Shown in pieces: positions 43,354-51,703 of a DNA stretch of 53,544 bases (the stretch's first letter is position 1; each line of letters starts with the position of its first letter). The notes under the pieces are model-generated. The model was not told the origin of the DNA, searched no databases, and saw only the letters and a list, made by a program, of their open reading frames with translations. The stretch lies in assembly GCA_003170275.1 (NCBI GenBank), contig PNAM01000084.1:1-53544 (forward strand), given 5' to 3'. Made by a program: the position numbers and the translations under genes. Origin of the DNA: Myxococcales bacterium (GTDB lineage: Bacteria > Myxococcota_A > Polyangia > Palsa-1104).

Positions 43354-44139
43354 ATGGCTTCCTACGAAAACCTCCGCTACGAGGTCGACGGCTTCATCGC
43401 CACGATCACCATCGCGCGCGAAAAGGCGCTCAACGCGCTCAACCGCCACACGCTCAACGAGCTCACCTGGGCGCTGCGCGAGGCCGACGGCGACGCGCGG
43501 GTGCGCGCGGTGATCCTGACCGGCGCGGGCGACAAGGCGTTCGTCGCCGGCGCGGACATCAGCGAGATGGTCGAGCAGGGCGCCACCGAGGCGCGCGGGT
43601 TCGCGCAGGCGGGACGCGCGGTGGGCGACGTGCTCGAGAACCTGTCGAAGCCGGTGATCGCGGCGGTCAACGGCTTCGCGCTCGGCGGCGGCACCGAGCT
43701 CGCGCTCGCCTGCGACTTCATCTATGCATCCGACCGCGCCAAGTTCGGCCAGCCCGAGGTGAACCTGGGCGTGATCCCCGGCTTCGGCGGCACGCAGCGG
43801 CTGCCGCGCCGCGTGGGCCTGGCGCGCGCGACCGAGCTGATCCTGACGGGAGACATCATCGGCGCCGACGAGGCGCTGCGCATCGGCCTGGTGAACAAGG
43901 TCGTGCCGGCGGCCGAGCTGCTCGCGGAGGCGAAGAAGTGCGCCGAGAAGATCGCCTCGAAGGGGCCGTTGGCGGTAGCCTACGCACGGCGCGCGCTGCG
44001 CAAGAGCGTCGAGCTGACGCTGTCGGCGGGAAACGATCTCGAGGGCGAGCTGTTCGCGCTGCTGTTCGCGACCCAGGACCAAAAAGAGGGCATGAAGGCG
44101 TTCCTCGCCAAGCGCCCGGCGAAATTCGAGGGTAAATAG
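43354..44139 (+). CDS. crt: Enoyl-CoA hydratase (crotonase)
   Basis: Adds water to trans-2-enoyl-CoA. 261 residues. The oxyanion hole is formed by AFVAGADI and GFALGGGTE, and the two catalytic glutamates are Glu115 (GGGTELALACD) and Glu135 (GQPEVNLGVIPGFGGTQRL). It lies 11 bases after hbd and four before the acyl-CoA dehydrogenase gene, in the order of the beta-oxidation steps. Confidence 0.95.
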   Translation: MASYENLRYEVDGFIATITIAREKALNALNRHTLNELTWALREADGDARVRAVILTGAGDKAFVAGADISEMVEQGATEARGFAQAGRAVGDVLENLSKPVIAAVNGFALGGGTELALACDFIYASDRAKFGQPEVNLGVIPGFGGTQRLPRRVGLARATELILTGDIIGADEALRIGLVNKVVPAAELLAEAKKCAEKIASKGPLAVAYARRALRKSVELTLSAGNDLEGELFALLFATQDQKEGMKAFLAKRPAKFEGK

Positions 44140-44143
44140 CACC

Positions 44144-45286
44144 ATGGAACTGGAGCTCACCGACGAGCAGCGATTGGTGCAGAAGACCGCGGCGGATTTT
44201 GCCAGGGCCGAGGTGCTGCCCAAGGCCGCCGAGATCGATCAGAAGCACCGCCACCCGAAGGAGCTGGTGGCGCGCATGGCCGAGCTGGGCCTCCTCGGTA
44301 TCGCGGTGCCCGAGCAGTACGGCGGCGCGGGCTTCGACACCCTCTCGTACGTGCTGGCGATGGAGGAGATCTCGCGCGCCTGCGCGTCGACGGGCGTGAT
44401 CATGAGCGTGAACAACTCGCTGGTGTGCGACCCGCTCGTCAAGTTTGGCACCGAGGCGCAGAAGCAGAAGTGGCTGGTGCCGCTGGCATCGGGCAAGAAG
44501 CTGGGCTGCTTCGCGCTGTCGGAGCCGGAGGCGGGCTCGGACGCGGCGGCGCAGAAGACCATCGCGCGGCTGGTCGGCGACGAGTGGGTGATCAACGGCG
44601 TGAAGAACTGGATCACCAACGGGCCGGTCGCCGACGTGTGCATCCTGTTCACGATGAACGATCCGGCCAAGGGCCACAAAGGGATCACCGCGTTCATCCT
44701 GCCGATGGATCACGCGGGCGTGCGCTGCGGGCCGGCCGACAAGAAGCTGGGCATCCGCGGCTCGCAGTCGTGCCAGATCTTCCTCGACGACGTGCGCCTT
44801 TCGAAGGAGCACCTGCTCGGCGAGGTGGGCGGCGGCTTCAAGGTGGCGATGTCCACTCTCGACGGCGGGCGCATCGGCATCGCCTCGCAGGCGCTCGGCA
44901 TCGCGCGCGCGGCGCTCGAGGACGCCACCGCGTATGCGTGCGAGCGCAGGACGTTCGGCAAGCCGATCGCGCAGCACCAGGCGATCCAGTTCAAGCTCGC
45001 CGACATGGCCACCGAGATCGACGCGGCCCGCCTGCTCACCTGGCGCGCAGCGACGCTCAAGGACCAGGGCGCGCGCCACACCGCCGAGTCGTCGATGGCC
45101 AAGGTGTTCGCCTCGGAGGTCGCCAACCGCGCCGCCAAGGAGGCCGTGCAGATCTTCGGCGGCAACGGCTACGTGGAGGATTTCCCCGTCGAACGGCACT
45201 TTCGGGATGCGAAGATTACCGAGATCTACGAGGGCACCAGCGAAATCCAGCGGCTGGTGATCGCGGCTAGCCTACTCAAGGAGTGA
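44144..45286 (+). CDS. Acyl-CoA dehydrogenase (short-chain type)
   Basis: FAD-dependent first step of beta-oxidation. 380 residues. FAD/substrate motifs: CFALSEPEAGSDAAA (about 122-136) and WITNG. The catalytic base Glu lies in IYEGTSEIQRLVIA near the C-terminus. Best read as a butyryl-CoA-type enzyme, given thiolase, Hbd and Crt beside it. Electron transfer flavoprotein genes are not in the window. Confidence 0.94.
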   Translation: MELELTDEQRLVQKTAADFARAEVLPKAAEIDQKHRHPKELVARMAELGLLGIAVPEQYGGAGFDTLSYVLAMEEISRACASTGVIMSVNNSLVCDPLVKFGTEAQKQKWLVPLASGKKLGCFALSEPEAGSDAAAQKTIARLVGDEWVINGVKNWITNGPVADVCILFTMNDPAKGHKGITAFILPMDHAGVRCGPADKKLGIRGSQSCQIFLDDVRLSKEHLLGEVGGGFKVAMSTLDGGRIGIASQALGIARAALEDATAYACERRTFGKPIAQHQAIQFKLADMATEIDAARLLTWRAATLKDQGARHTAESSMAKVFASEVANRAAKEAVQIFGGNGYVEDFPVERHFRDAKITEIYEGTSEIQRLVIAASLLKE

Positions 45287-45288
45287 CC

Positions 45289-45717
45289 ATGCGGATCACA
45301 GGGGCAATGGTGGCGTTGATGTTGGTGGGAGGGTGCGCCGAGGAGCAGCCGGCGCAGCGGCACAGGTCGGCCACGCCCGCCGAGGAGTCGGGCGGCAACT
45401 CGAGCGATCCGGGCGCGGTGACGCCGGAGCGGCAGAGCGCCGTCGAGCGGCTGTTCGCGCGCAAGGCGGTCGACCTGCAAGGCTGCTGGACCGACGAGTA
45501 CGAGAAGAACCACAACCGCAAGCTCGAGGGCGACGTGACCGTGCAGTTGGTCGTCGAGTCGACCGGCAAGGCGAGCGACGTCAAGGTGATCAAATCGACG
45601 CTGCAGAACCAGGACGTGGAGGGCTGCGTGGTCCGGACGGTGGGCAGCTGGTCGTTCCCCGAAGGCGCGGGCGCGATGCCGTACAACCGCACCGTTCACC
45701 TGGGAGCGCAGTTCTAG
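45289..45717 (+). CDS. AgmX/PglI-C-terminal-like lipoprotein 1
   Basis: 142 residues. Lipobox LMLVGGC (Cys17) after ATG 45289, which has AAGGAG five bases upstream; GTG 45283 is less likely because it overlaps that site. The mature domain (VDLQGCWTDEYEKN, GDVTVQLVVESTGKASDVKVIKSTL, VVRTVGSWSFPEG) is like the C-terminal TonB-type domain of the myxobacterial gliding proteins AgmX/PglI, with two Cys that may pair. Unexpected inside an acyl-CoA operon. Confidence 0.75.
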   Translation: MRITGAMVALMLVGGCAEEQPAQRHRSATPAEESGGNSSDPGAVTPERQSAVERLFARKAVDLQGCWTDEYEKNHNRKLEGDVTVQLVVESTGKASDVKVIKSTLQNQDVEGCVVRTVGSWSFPEGAGAMPYNRTVHLGAQF

Positions 45718-46452
45718 ATGAAGGCGTGGGTCTTTCCGATCGTGCTGGTGGCCGGCGCGTGCAGCCATGCGCCGCCCAAACAGGTAGAACCCGCGCTGAA
45801 AGTCGCCGCGCCGCCGCCCGCGCCGGCCAAGCACGAAGAGGCCGACGACGAGATCAAGGTCTCGGGCATGCTCGGCACGCTCTCCGACGAGGAAATGTCG
45901 GGGCCGTTCCAGCGCCGCTGGGACGACATCACCAACTGCTACTCCGAGGCCAAGGCCAAGCTGTGGTACCTGGGCGGCAAGGTCGAGCTCAAGGTGCGCG
46001 TGGCCAAGACCGGCGACGCGAAGAACGTGTTCGTCTCCTCGTCGACGTTCGGCAACTACGACACCGAGCGCTGCCTCCTGACGATCGCGCGCGACCTGCA
46101 CTTCTCCAAGCCGCACGGTGGCGCCGAGGCCGAGTTCACCTATCCGATCGAATTCCACGCCAAGGCGGCGATCCAGACCTGGGACGAAGCGCGCGTGGCG
46201 CCGATGCTCAAGAAGCCGAAGTCGCGCAAGGACGTCTCGGACTGCCGGCACCTGGCGGCCAGCCACCTGCCGACCGCGCTGAGCATGACGCTCTATGTCG
46301 CGCCAGGCGGCAAGATCACCTCGGCGGGACTGGCGGCCGACGCGCCGCTCGACGACGGGTTCGCCACCTGCCTGGTGGGCAAGACCAAGCTGTGGAAGCT
46401 CGACGATCCGCTCGGCAAGATCGCCAAGTGCACCATCGGGGTCGGTGACTGA
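45718..46452 (+). CDS. AgmX/PglI-like lipoprotein 2
   Basis: 244 residues. ATG directly follows the previous stop. Lipobox VAGAC (Cys15), a Pro/Ala linker, then a domain (FQRRWDDITNCYSEAKAKLWYLGGKVELKVRVAKTG in two parts) of the same TonB-C-like shape as its neighbour. A second related half follows at about 175-240 (DCRHLAASHLPTALSMTLYVAPGGKI). Probably a duplicated and diverged pair with the preceding gene. Function unknown. Confidence 0.72.
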   Translation: MKAWVFPIVLVAGACSHAPPKQVEPALKVAAPPPAPAKHEEADDEIKVSGMLGTLSDEEMSGPFQRRWDDITNCYSEAKAKLWYLGGKVELKVRVAKTGDAKNVFVSSSTFGNYDTERCLLTIARDLHFSKPHGGAEAEFTYPIEFHAKAAIQTWDEARVAPMLKKPKSRKDVSDCRHLAASHLPTALSMTLYVAPGGKITSAGLAADAPLDDGFATCLVGKTKLWKLDDPLGKIAKCTIGVGD

Positions 46453-46457
46453 AGGCG

Positions 46458-47612
46458 ATGGACTTTCGGCTCACCGACGATCAGCAGATGGTGCGCGATA
46501 CGGCGCGCGAGTTCGCGGCGCGCGAGCTCGAGCCAAAGGCGGCGGCGCGCGATCGCTCGGGCGAGTTTCCGGTCCGCGAGCTGAAGGCGCTCGCGCAGCT
46601 CGGCCTGCTCGGCGTGAACATTCCCGAGGCGTACGGCGGCGCGGCAGCGGGCGTGGTGGCGTACAGCCTGGCGATGACCGAGATCGCGCGCGCCGACGCG
46701 TCGGTGTCGGTGGCGATGGCGGTCACCAACATGGTCGGTGAGGTGATCGTCAAGTTCGGCACCGAGGAGCAGAAGCGCGCGTTCGTGCCGCGACTGACCT
46801 CGGGCGAGGCGGTGGCCGGCGCGTTCGCGCTGTCCGAGCCGCAGGCGGGATCGGATCCTGCGGCCATGAGCACCACCGCCAGGCGGACCGCCGGCGGCTG
46901 GCGTCTCGACGGCGCGAAACAGTGGATCACCTCCGGCGATCGCGCGGGCGTGTTCATCGTCTGGGCGAAAACGGATCCGCAAGCAGGCGCCAAGGGGATC
47001 TCGACGTTCATCGTGCCCGGCGGAACGCCCGGGCTGTCGGCGGGCAAGCACGAAGAGAAGCTGGGCCTGCGCGGATCCTCGACGGTTCCGTTGTTGTTCG
47101 ACGGCTGCGAGCTGCCCGAATCCGCGCTGCTGGGCAAGCTCGGGGGCGGGCTGTCGGTGGCGCTGACGGCGCTCGACGGAGGGCGCATCGGCATCGCCTC
47201 GCAGGCGCTCGGCCTGGGCGCGGCGGCGCTCGCGCATTCGGTGAGCTACGCCAAGCAGCGCCATCAGTTCGGCCGGCCGATCGCCGACAATCAGGCGATC
47301 CAGTTCCGCCTGGCCGACGTGGCCACCGAGCTCGAAGCCGCGCGGCTGCTCACCATGCGCGCGGCACTCTTGAAGGAGCGCGACAAGCCGTTCTCGCGCG
47401 AGGCCTCGATGGCCAAGCTGTACGCGTCGGAGGCGGCGTGGCGCGCGTGCGACGCGGCGGTGCAGATCCACGGCGGCTACGGTTACACGCGTGAGTATCC
47501 CGTCGAGCGCTTCTTGCGCGACGTGCGGGTGACGCGCATCTACGAAGGGACCAGCGAGGTGCAGCGCATCGTCATCGGGCGTTCGCTCTCGCAGGCAGGA
47601 GCAGGCAAGTGA
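46458..47612 (+). CDS. Acyl-CoA dehydrogenase
   Basis: 384 residues, second of three in the block. AFALSEPQAGSDPAA (about 121-135), KQWITSG, and catalytic Glu in IYEGTSEVQRIVIGRSL. The chain-length or branched-chain specificity cannot be told from sequence alone. It starts five bases after the lipoprotein and overlaps the B12-subunit start (GTGA). Confidence 0.93.
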   Translation: MDFRLTDDQQMVRDTAREFAARELEPKAAARDRSGEFPVRELKALAQLGLLGVNIPEAYGGAAAGVVAYSLAMTEIARADASVSVAMAVTNMVGEVIVKFGTEEQKRAFVPRLTSGEAVAGAFALSEPQAGSDPAAMSTTARRTAGGWRLDGAKQWITSGDRAGVFIVWAKTDPQAGAKGISTFIVPGGTPGLSAGKHEEKLGLRGSSTVPLLFDGCELPESALLGKLGGGLSVALTALDGGRIGIASQALGLGAAALAHSVSYAKQRHQFGRPIADNQAIQFRLADVATELEAARLLTMRAALLKERDKPFSREASMAKLYASEAAWRACDAAVQIHGGYGYTREYPVERFLRDVRVTRIYEGTSEVQRIVIGRSLSQAGAGK

Positions 47613-48025
47613 CGGAAAAACGAAAGCTGCGAATCCTCGTCGCCAAGCCCGGGCTCGACGGTCACGACCGCGGCGCCAAGGTGGTCGCGCGGGCGCTGTC
47701 CGACGCGGGCTACGAGGTGGTCTACACCGGCCTGCACCAGACGCCCGAGATGATCGCCTCGGCCGCGCTACAGGAATCGGTCGACGCGGTCGGGCTCTCG
47801 ATCATGTCGGGCGCGCACATGACGCTCTTCCCGGCGGTGATCGAAGCGCTGCGAGCCAAGGGCGCCGGCGACGTGCTGGTGTTCGGCGGCGGCATCGTGC
47901 CCGACGACGATCTCGAGCCGCTGAAGAAGGCTGGCGTGGCGCACGTGTTCAAGCCGGGCGCGACGACCGAAGAGATCATCAACTGGGTCGAGGCCCACGT
48001 CCGCCCGCGCGCCGAGGCGCAATGA
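47609..48025 (+). CDS. mcmA2: Methylmalonyl-CoA mutase, B12-binding small subunit
   Basis: 138 residues carrying only the cobalamin-binding domain of methylmalonyl-CoA mutase, which converts methylmalonyl-CoA to succinyl-CoA. The lower-ligand His is in KPGLDGHDRGAKV (the D-x-H-x2-G motif, about 15-20). GLSIMSGAH and GGGIVPDDD follow in the usual order. The partner large subunit ends at 53371 on the other strand, so the mutase is split into two separate genes. GTG start and stop both overlap neighbours by four bases. Confidence 0.95.
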   Translation: MTEKRKLRILVAKPGLDGHDRGAKVVARALSDAGYEVVYTGLHQTPEMIASAALQESVDAVGLSIMSGAHMTLFPAVIEALRAKGAGDVLVFGGGIVPDDDLEPLKKAGVAHVFKPGATTEEIINWVEAHVRPRAEAQ

Positions 48026-48765
48026 GCTCGTTCGCGTCGACGCTCACGTTGGCGTTCACGTTCACGTTCACGCCTGCGCACGCCGACGCAGCACTGCGGT
48101 ACGTTCACCATGCCGCGGATGTACGCACACTCTCTTCGAGCGATCCGTCTCTCGCTAGTAATGAGCTCGCACGTGACGTGGATAGCGGCGTCGAGCTGAG
48201 GCTCGAGTACTTCCCCAGGGGAGTGCTCACGACGTCGAAGGTTCCCATCGAGTCGGCTTGCTACGTCCTCGAGGGAGAGTTGAAGACGAACAGTGGAACC
48301 AAAGTCGGGCCCGGCGATCTCGCTTGGTTCAGATCCGCTGGTATGGCCTTGAATTCCCGAAAGCCGGCGCTGCTTCTCGTGGTGCGCCGGCCCCTGGAGG
48401 GATCCTCGAGAGGCGAGGGAGCGGTTCTCGCCCGGAACGTCAAGCCGTTGTCGATCGCGGGCGGAAAGGGCTCGGTTCAGCTTCTGGTGGATGGCGTCCC
48501 GATCAAGACATACGCCGTCGATGCGCTGACTGCCGATTCGGGTGTCACGATTCCCTCGCATCGACATGAAACGTCCGCGGAGATGATCTACGTCTTGTCC
48601 GGCAAGGGCACGACCGTAATCAATGGTGAGAGCCTCCGTGTGGCGCAAGGGGATGCGGTCTACATCCCGAAGATGATGGAGCACTCGCTCGTCGTCGACG
48701 AGAAGATCACGGCCGTGCAGGTCTATGCGCCGGCCGGGCCGGAGCAGAGGTTCAAGAGAGAATGA
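48022..48765 (+). CDS. Secreted two-domain cupin of atypical composition
   Basis: 247 residues. The first 22 look like a signal peptide ending AHA, made partly of repeated Phe-Thr. Two cupin halves follow. The second has the metal-binding pattern SHRHETSAEMIYVLSGKG with a late His in MMEHSLVV; the first half (RLEYFPRGVLTT, CYVLEGELKT) lacks the full metal set. Codon use is unlike its neighbours, with many more A/T-ending codons and a lower GC. Yet it overlaps both neighbours by four bases (ATGA each time), so it is coupled into the mutase-dehydrogenase operon. Function unknown. Confidence 0.75.
   Translation: MSSFASTLTLAFTFTFTPAHADAALRYVHHAADVRTLSSSDPSLASNELARDVDSGVELRLEYFPRGVLTTSKVPIESACYVLEGELKTNSGTKVGPGDLAWFRSAGMALNSRKPALLLVVRRPLEGSSRGEGAVLARNVKPLSIAGGKGSVQLLVDGVPIKTYAVDALTADSGVTIPSHRHETSAEMIYVLSGKGTTVINGESLRVAQGDAVYIPKMMEHSLVVDEKITAVQVYAPAGPEQRFKRE
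48054..48071 (+). repeat. Triplicate GTTCAC in the cupin signal peptide
   Basis: Three tandem copies of GTTCAC encode part of the Phe-Thr-Phe-Thr hydrophobic core of the signal peptide. A change of copy number would keep the frame and alter only the signal length. Confidence 0.6.
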
Positions 48766-49910
48766 TCAACTTCGAAGAGACCGAGTCCGAGCAGATCCTG
48801 CGCAAGACGGTGCGCGATTTTGCCGACAAGGAAGTGCGCCCGTTCGCGCGCAAGTGGGACGAGGACGAATCTTTTCCGCTCGAGCTGATGCCCAAACTGG
48901 CGGCGCTCGGCCTGCTCGGGCTGCGCGTGCCCGAGGAGTACGGCGGCTCGGCCATGTCGACGATCGACGTCGCGATCGTGATCGAGGAGCTGTGCAAGGT
49001 CGACGGCTCGGTCGGCATCACGGTCGCGTCGCACAACGGCTTGTGCACCGGCCACATCCAGCTGGCCGGCAACGACGCGCAGAAGAAGAAATATCTGCCC
49101 GACCTCGCCACCGGCAAGAAGCTCGGCGCGTGGGGCCTCACCGAGCCGTCGTCGGGCTCGGACGCGGCCGGCGCCAAGACGCGCGCGATCAAGAAGGGCG
49201 ACCGCTGGATCATCAACGGCTCCAAGACCTTCATCACGCAGGGCTCGGTCGGCTCGACCTACGTGATCATGGCCTCGACGTCGCCGGAGAAGAAGCAGAA
49301 GGGCTTGACCGCCTTCATCCTCGAGAAGGGCATGAAGGGCTTCACCGTCGGCAAGCACATCGAGAAGCTGGGCTGCCACGCCTCCGACACCTGCGAGCTG
49401 GCGTTCGTCGACGTGGAGGTGGGCGACGAACAGCGGCTCGGCGAGCTCGATCGCGGGTTCATCGATACGCTGGAGATCCTCGACCGCGGTCGCATCTCGA
49501 TCGCGGCGATGGCGCTCGGGCTGGGGCAGGGCGCGCTCGACGCGGCGGTCGCCTACGCCAAGGAGCGCCGGCAGTTCGGCCGGCCGATCGCCGACAACCA
49601 GGCGATCCAGTTCATGCTCGCCGACTCGCACACCGAGCTCGATGCGGCGCGCCTTCTCATCCGCCGCGCGGCGTGGATGAAGGACCAGGGCCAGCGCACC
49701 ACGCTCGAGTCGGCGATGGCCAAGCTGTGGGCGGCGCAGGCCGGCATGCGCGCGTGCGATCGCGCGGTGCAGATCCACGGCGGTTACGGCTACACCCGCG
49801 AGTTCCCCGTCGAGCGCGCGCTGCGCGACTGCAAGCTGTGCGAGATCGGCGAGGGCACCAACGAAGTTCAGCGCATGGTGATCGCGAGGGAGCTGATTGG
49901 CCGCAGCTAG
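48762..49910 (+). CDS. Acyl-CoA dehydrogenase
   Basis: 382 residues, third in the block. AWGLTEPSSGSDAAGA (about 125-140), KTFITQGS, and the catalytic Glu in IGEGTNEVQRMVIA. The combination resembles isovaleryl/short-branched-chain type enzymes, but this is a weak distinction. ATG overlaps the cupin stop (ATGA); the 3' end overlaps meaB by 14 bases. Confidence 0.93.
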   Translation: MINFEETESEQILRKTVRDFADKEVRPFARKWDEDESFPLELMPKLAALGLLGLRVPEEYGGSAMSTIDVAIVIEELCKVDGSVGITVASHNGLCTGHIQLAGNDAQKKKYLPDLATGKKLGAWGLTEPSSGSDAAGAKTRAIKKGDRWIINGSKTFITQGSVGSTYVIMASTSPEKKQKGLTAFILEKGMKGFTVGKHIEKLGCHASDTCELAFVDVEVGDEQRLGELDRGFIDTLEILDRGRISIAAMALGLGQGALDAAVAYAKERRQFGRPIADNQAIQFMLADSHTELDAARLLIRRAAWMKDQGQRTTLESAMAKLWAAQAGMRACDRAVQIHGGYGYTREFPVERALRDCKLCEIGEGTNEVQRMVIARELIGRS

Positions 49911-50874
49911 CGCAAGCGATCCGAAGGCGACCGCGGAGCTGGTGCGCAAGGCTGACCTGCGCACCAGCGCGCGGCTGATGCGCGATCTCGACGACCTGCG
50001 TCCCGGCGCCGTCGAGGTGATGAAGCACCTGTATCCGCACACCGGCCGCGCGTTCATGCTCGGCATCACCGGCAACCCCGGCGCCGGCAAGTCGACGGTG
50101 GTCGACGCGCTCATCCATCACTATCGACAGCTCGGCAAAAGGGTCGGCGTGGTGGCGGTCGATCCGACCAGCCCGTTCTCGGGCGGCGCGATCCTCGGCG
50201 ACCGCATCCGCATGCAGCGCCACGCCACCGACGAGGGCGTGTTCATCCGCTCGCTCGCCACGCGCGGGCACCTCGGCGGGCTGTCGCGCTCGACCGGCGA
50301 GGTCGCCGCGGTGCTCGACGCGATGGGCTACGACCTCGTGATCATCGAGACCGTCGGCGTCGGCCAGGACGAGATCGACGTGGTCTCGCAGTGCGAATGC
50401 GCGGTGGTGGTCACGGTGCCCGGCATGGGCGACGAGATCCAGGCGATCAAGGCCGGCATCCTCGAGATCGCCGACGTGCTGGTGGTCAACAAGGCCGACC
50501 GCGAAGGCGCCGATCGCGCGATCCGCGACCTCATCTCCATGCTCGAGCTGCGCGGCCACGACTCCACGCCGGTCGAGATCGTCCGCACCGTGGCGACCAG
50601 CGGCCAGGGCATCGACGAGCTGGCGTCCGCCATCGAGCGCTATCGCGACCGCGGGGTCGCTGCCGCCGACCAGCCCGGCGTGGGCGGGATCACCCCGCGG
50701 CGTCGCCGGCGCGCCCAGGCGACCCTGCGCGAGCTGGTCGTCGACCGGCTGCGGCGCGCCACCGACGCCGCGTTGGCCAAGCGCCCCGAGCTGATCGACC
50801 AGGTGGCGCTACGGACTACCGATCCCTACACCGCGGCCGATGCGCTGGTGCGGGGCATCACGCCCCTCTCTTAA
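49897..50874 (+). CDS. meaB: Methylmalonyl-CoA mutase chaperone GTPase MeaB/ArgK
   Basis: G3E-family GTPase that protects and reloads methylmalonyl-CoA mutase. 325 residues. Walker A GNPGAGKST (about 57-65), the VDPTSPFSGGAILGDRIRM signature, ETVGVGQDEIDV (switch region) and NKADREGAD (base specificity). The TTG start overlaps the upstream dehydrogenase by 14 bases. Position next to the mutase B12 subunit's operon fits the role. Confidence 0.95.
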   Translation: MAAASASDPKATAELVRKADLRTSARLMRDLDDLRPGAVEVMKHLYPHTGRAFMLGITGNPGAGKSTVVDALIHHYRQLGKRVGVVAVDPTSPFSGGAILGDRIRMQRHATDEGVFIRSLATRGHLGGLSRSTGEVAAVLDAMGYDLVIIETVGVGQDEIDVVSQCECAVVVTVPGMGDEIQAIKAGILEIADVLVVNKADREGADRAIRDLISMLELRGHDSTPVEIVRTVATSGQGIDELASAIERYRDRGVAAADQPGVGGITPRRRRRAQATLRELVVDRLRRATDAALAKRPELIDQVALRTTDPYTAADALVRGITPLS

Positions 50875-50883
50875 ATCGCGTGC

Positions 50884-50889
50884 TACAAT
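50884..50889 (+). promoter_or_regulatory. Extended -10 of the lipoprotein gene at 50918
   Basis: TGC-TACAAT, then a conventional leader of about 22 bases with AGGAGA (50905-50910) seven bases before ATG 50918. It marks a new transcription unit after meaB. Confidence 0.45.
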
Positions 50890-50917
50890 CAAGCGGTATC
50901 ACTTAGGAGATTCGCTT

Positions 50918-51691
50918 ATGAAGCGTTCGTTAGTCGTGGCCTCGGCGGGCCTGCTCCTGTGGGCCGCCGGGGGCTGCAACCTGATCGACTCCAACGGCCT
51001 CCACATCGGCTACTCGTTCGACGCCCAGCACTACACCGAGAAGGTCGGCGATCCCGGCGCGGGCACGCTGCCCTCGGTCGCGTGCTCGACGGGCGCGATG
51101 CCCGATCCGTGCGCGGCCACCCAGACCGCGTTGCCGGCCAGCTACGCCAAGGACACCAAGGTGTCGTGCGACGGCGCGTCGGGAAAGTGCGTCGCGTCCA
51201 CCACCGTGCGCTTGCCGCAGCTGATCGATCTACGCTCGGCGCAGACGGCGTTGCCCGCCGACGCGGTGAGTTTCGGCATCAGCGCGGTGGCCATCGATCG
51301 CATCGCGTACTGGGTCGCTGCGGGCGGCAACACGCTCAACGTGGCCACGCCGCCGTTCGATCTGTACGTCGCGGCGCAAGCTGCGATGGATGAGCACGAC
51401 GCCAGCGCGGTCAAGCTCGGCTCGGTGGCCGCGCTGCCGGCCGGCTCCGACGCGTGCGGCGACACGGTCGATCCCAAGGGCGACGGGACGGCCGGCGCGC
51501 AGCGCGTGTGCGACGTTCCGCTCACCACCGCCGGGCAAGCCGCGCTGGAGGGCTACATCAAGAACTACAAGACCGCGCCGTTCAACTTGATCGTCGCCGC
51601 GACGATCTCGGCCAAGGCGGGCGAGCCGATCCCGGCCGGCATGCTCGACTTCTTCGTCCGTCCGAGCGTCACGCTCAGCATTTTGAAGTAG
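50918..51691 (+). CDS. Lipoprotein, unknown function
   Basis: 257 residues. Signal and lipobox LLLWAAGGCNL (Cys20). The mature protein has several Cys in short loops (VACSTGAMPDPCAA, SCDGASGKCV, DACGDTV, VCDVP), likely disulfides, and beta-rich sequence. No known family recognised. ATG 50918 has an AGGAGA site. Confidence 0.72.
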   Translation: MKRSLVVASAGLLLWAAGGCNLIDSNGLHIGYSFDAQHYTEKVGDPGAGTLPSVACSTGAMPDPCAATQTALPASYAKDTKVSCDGASGKCVASTTVRLPQLIDLRSAQTALPADAVSFGISAVAIDRIAYWVAAGGNTLNVATPPFDLYVAAQAAMDEHDASAVKLGSVAALPAGSDACGDTVDPKGDGTAGAQRVCDVPLTTAGQAALEGYIKNYKTAPFNLIVAATISAKAGEPIPAGMLDFFVRPSVTLSILK

Positions 51692-51694
51692 ACT
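51689..51694 (+). promoter_or_regulatory. -10 box of a likely leaderless promoter (flavoprotein gene)
   Basis: TAGACT, which includes the TAG stop of the lipoprotein gene, ends nine bases before GTG 51704. No clear -35. Confidence 0.4.
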
Positions 51695-51703
51695 CCGCGC
51701 CTG

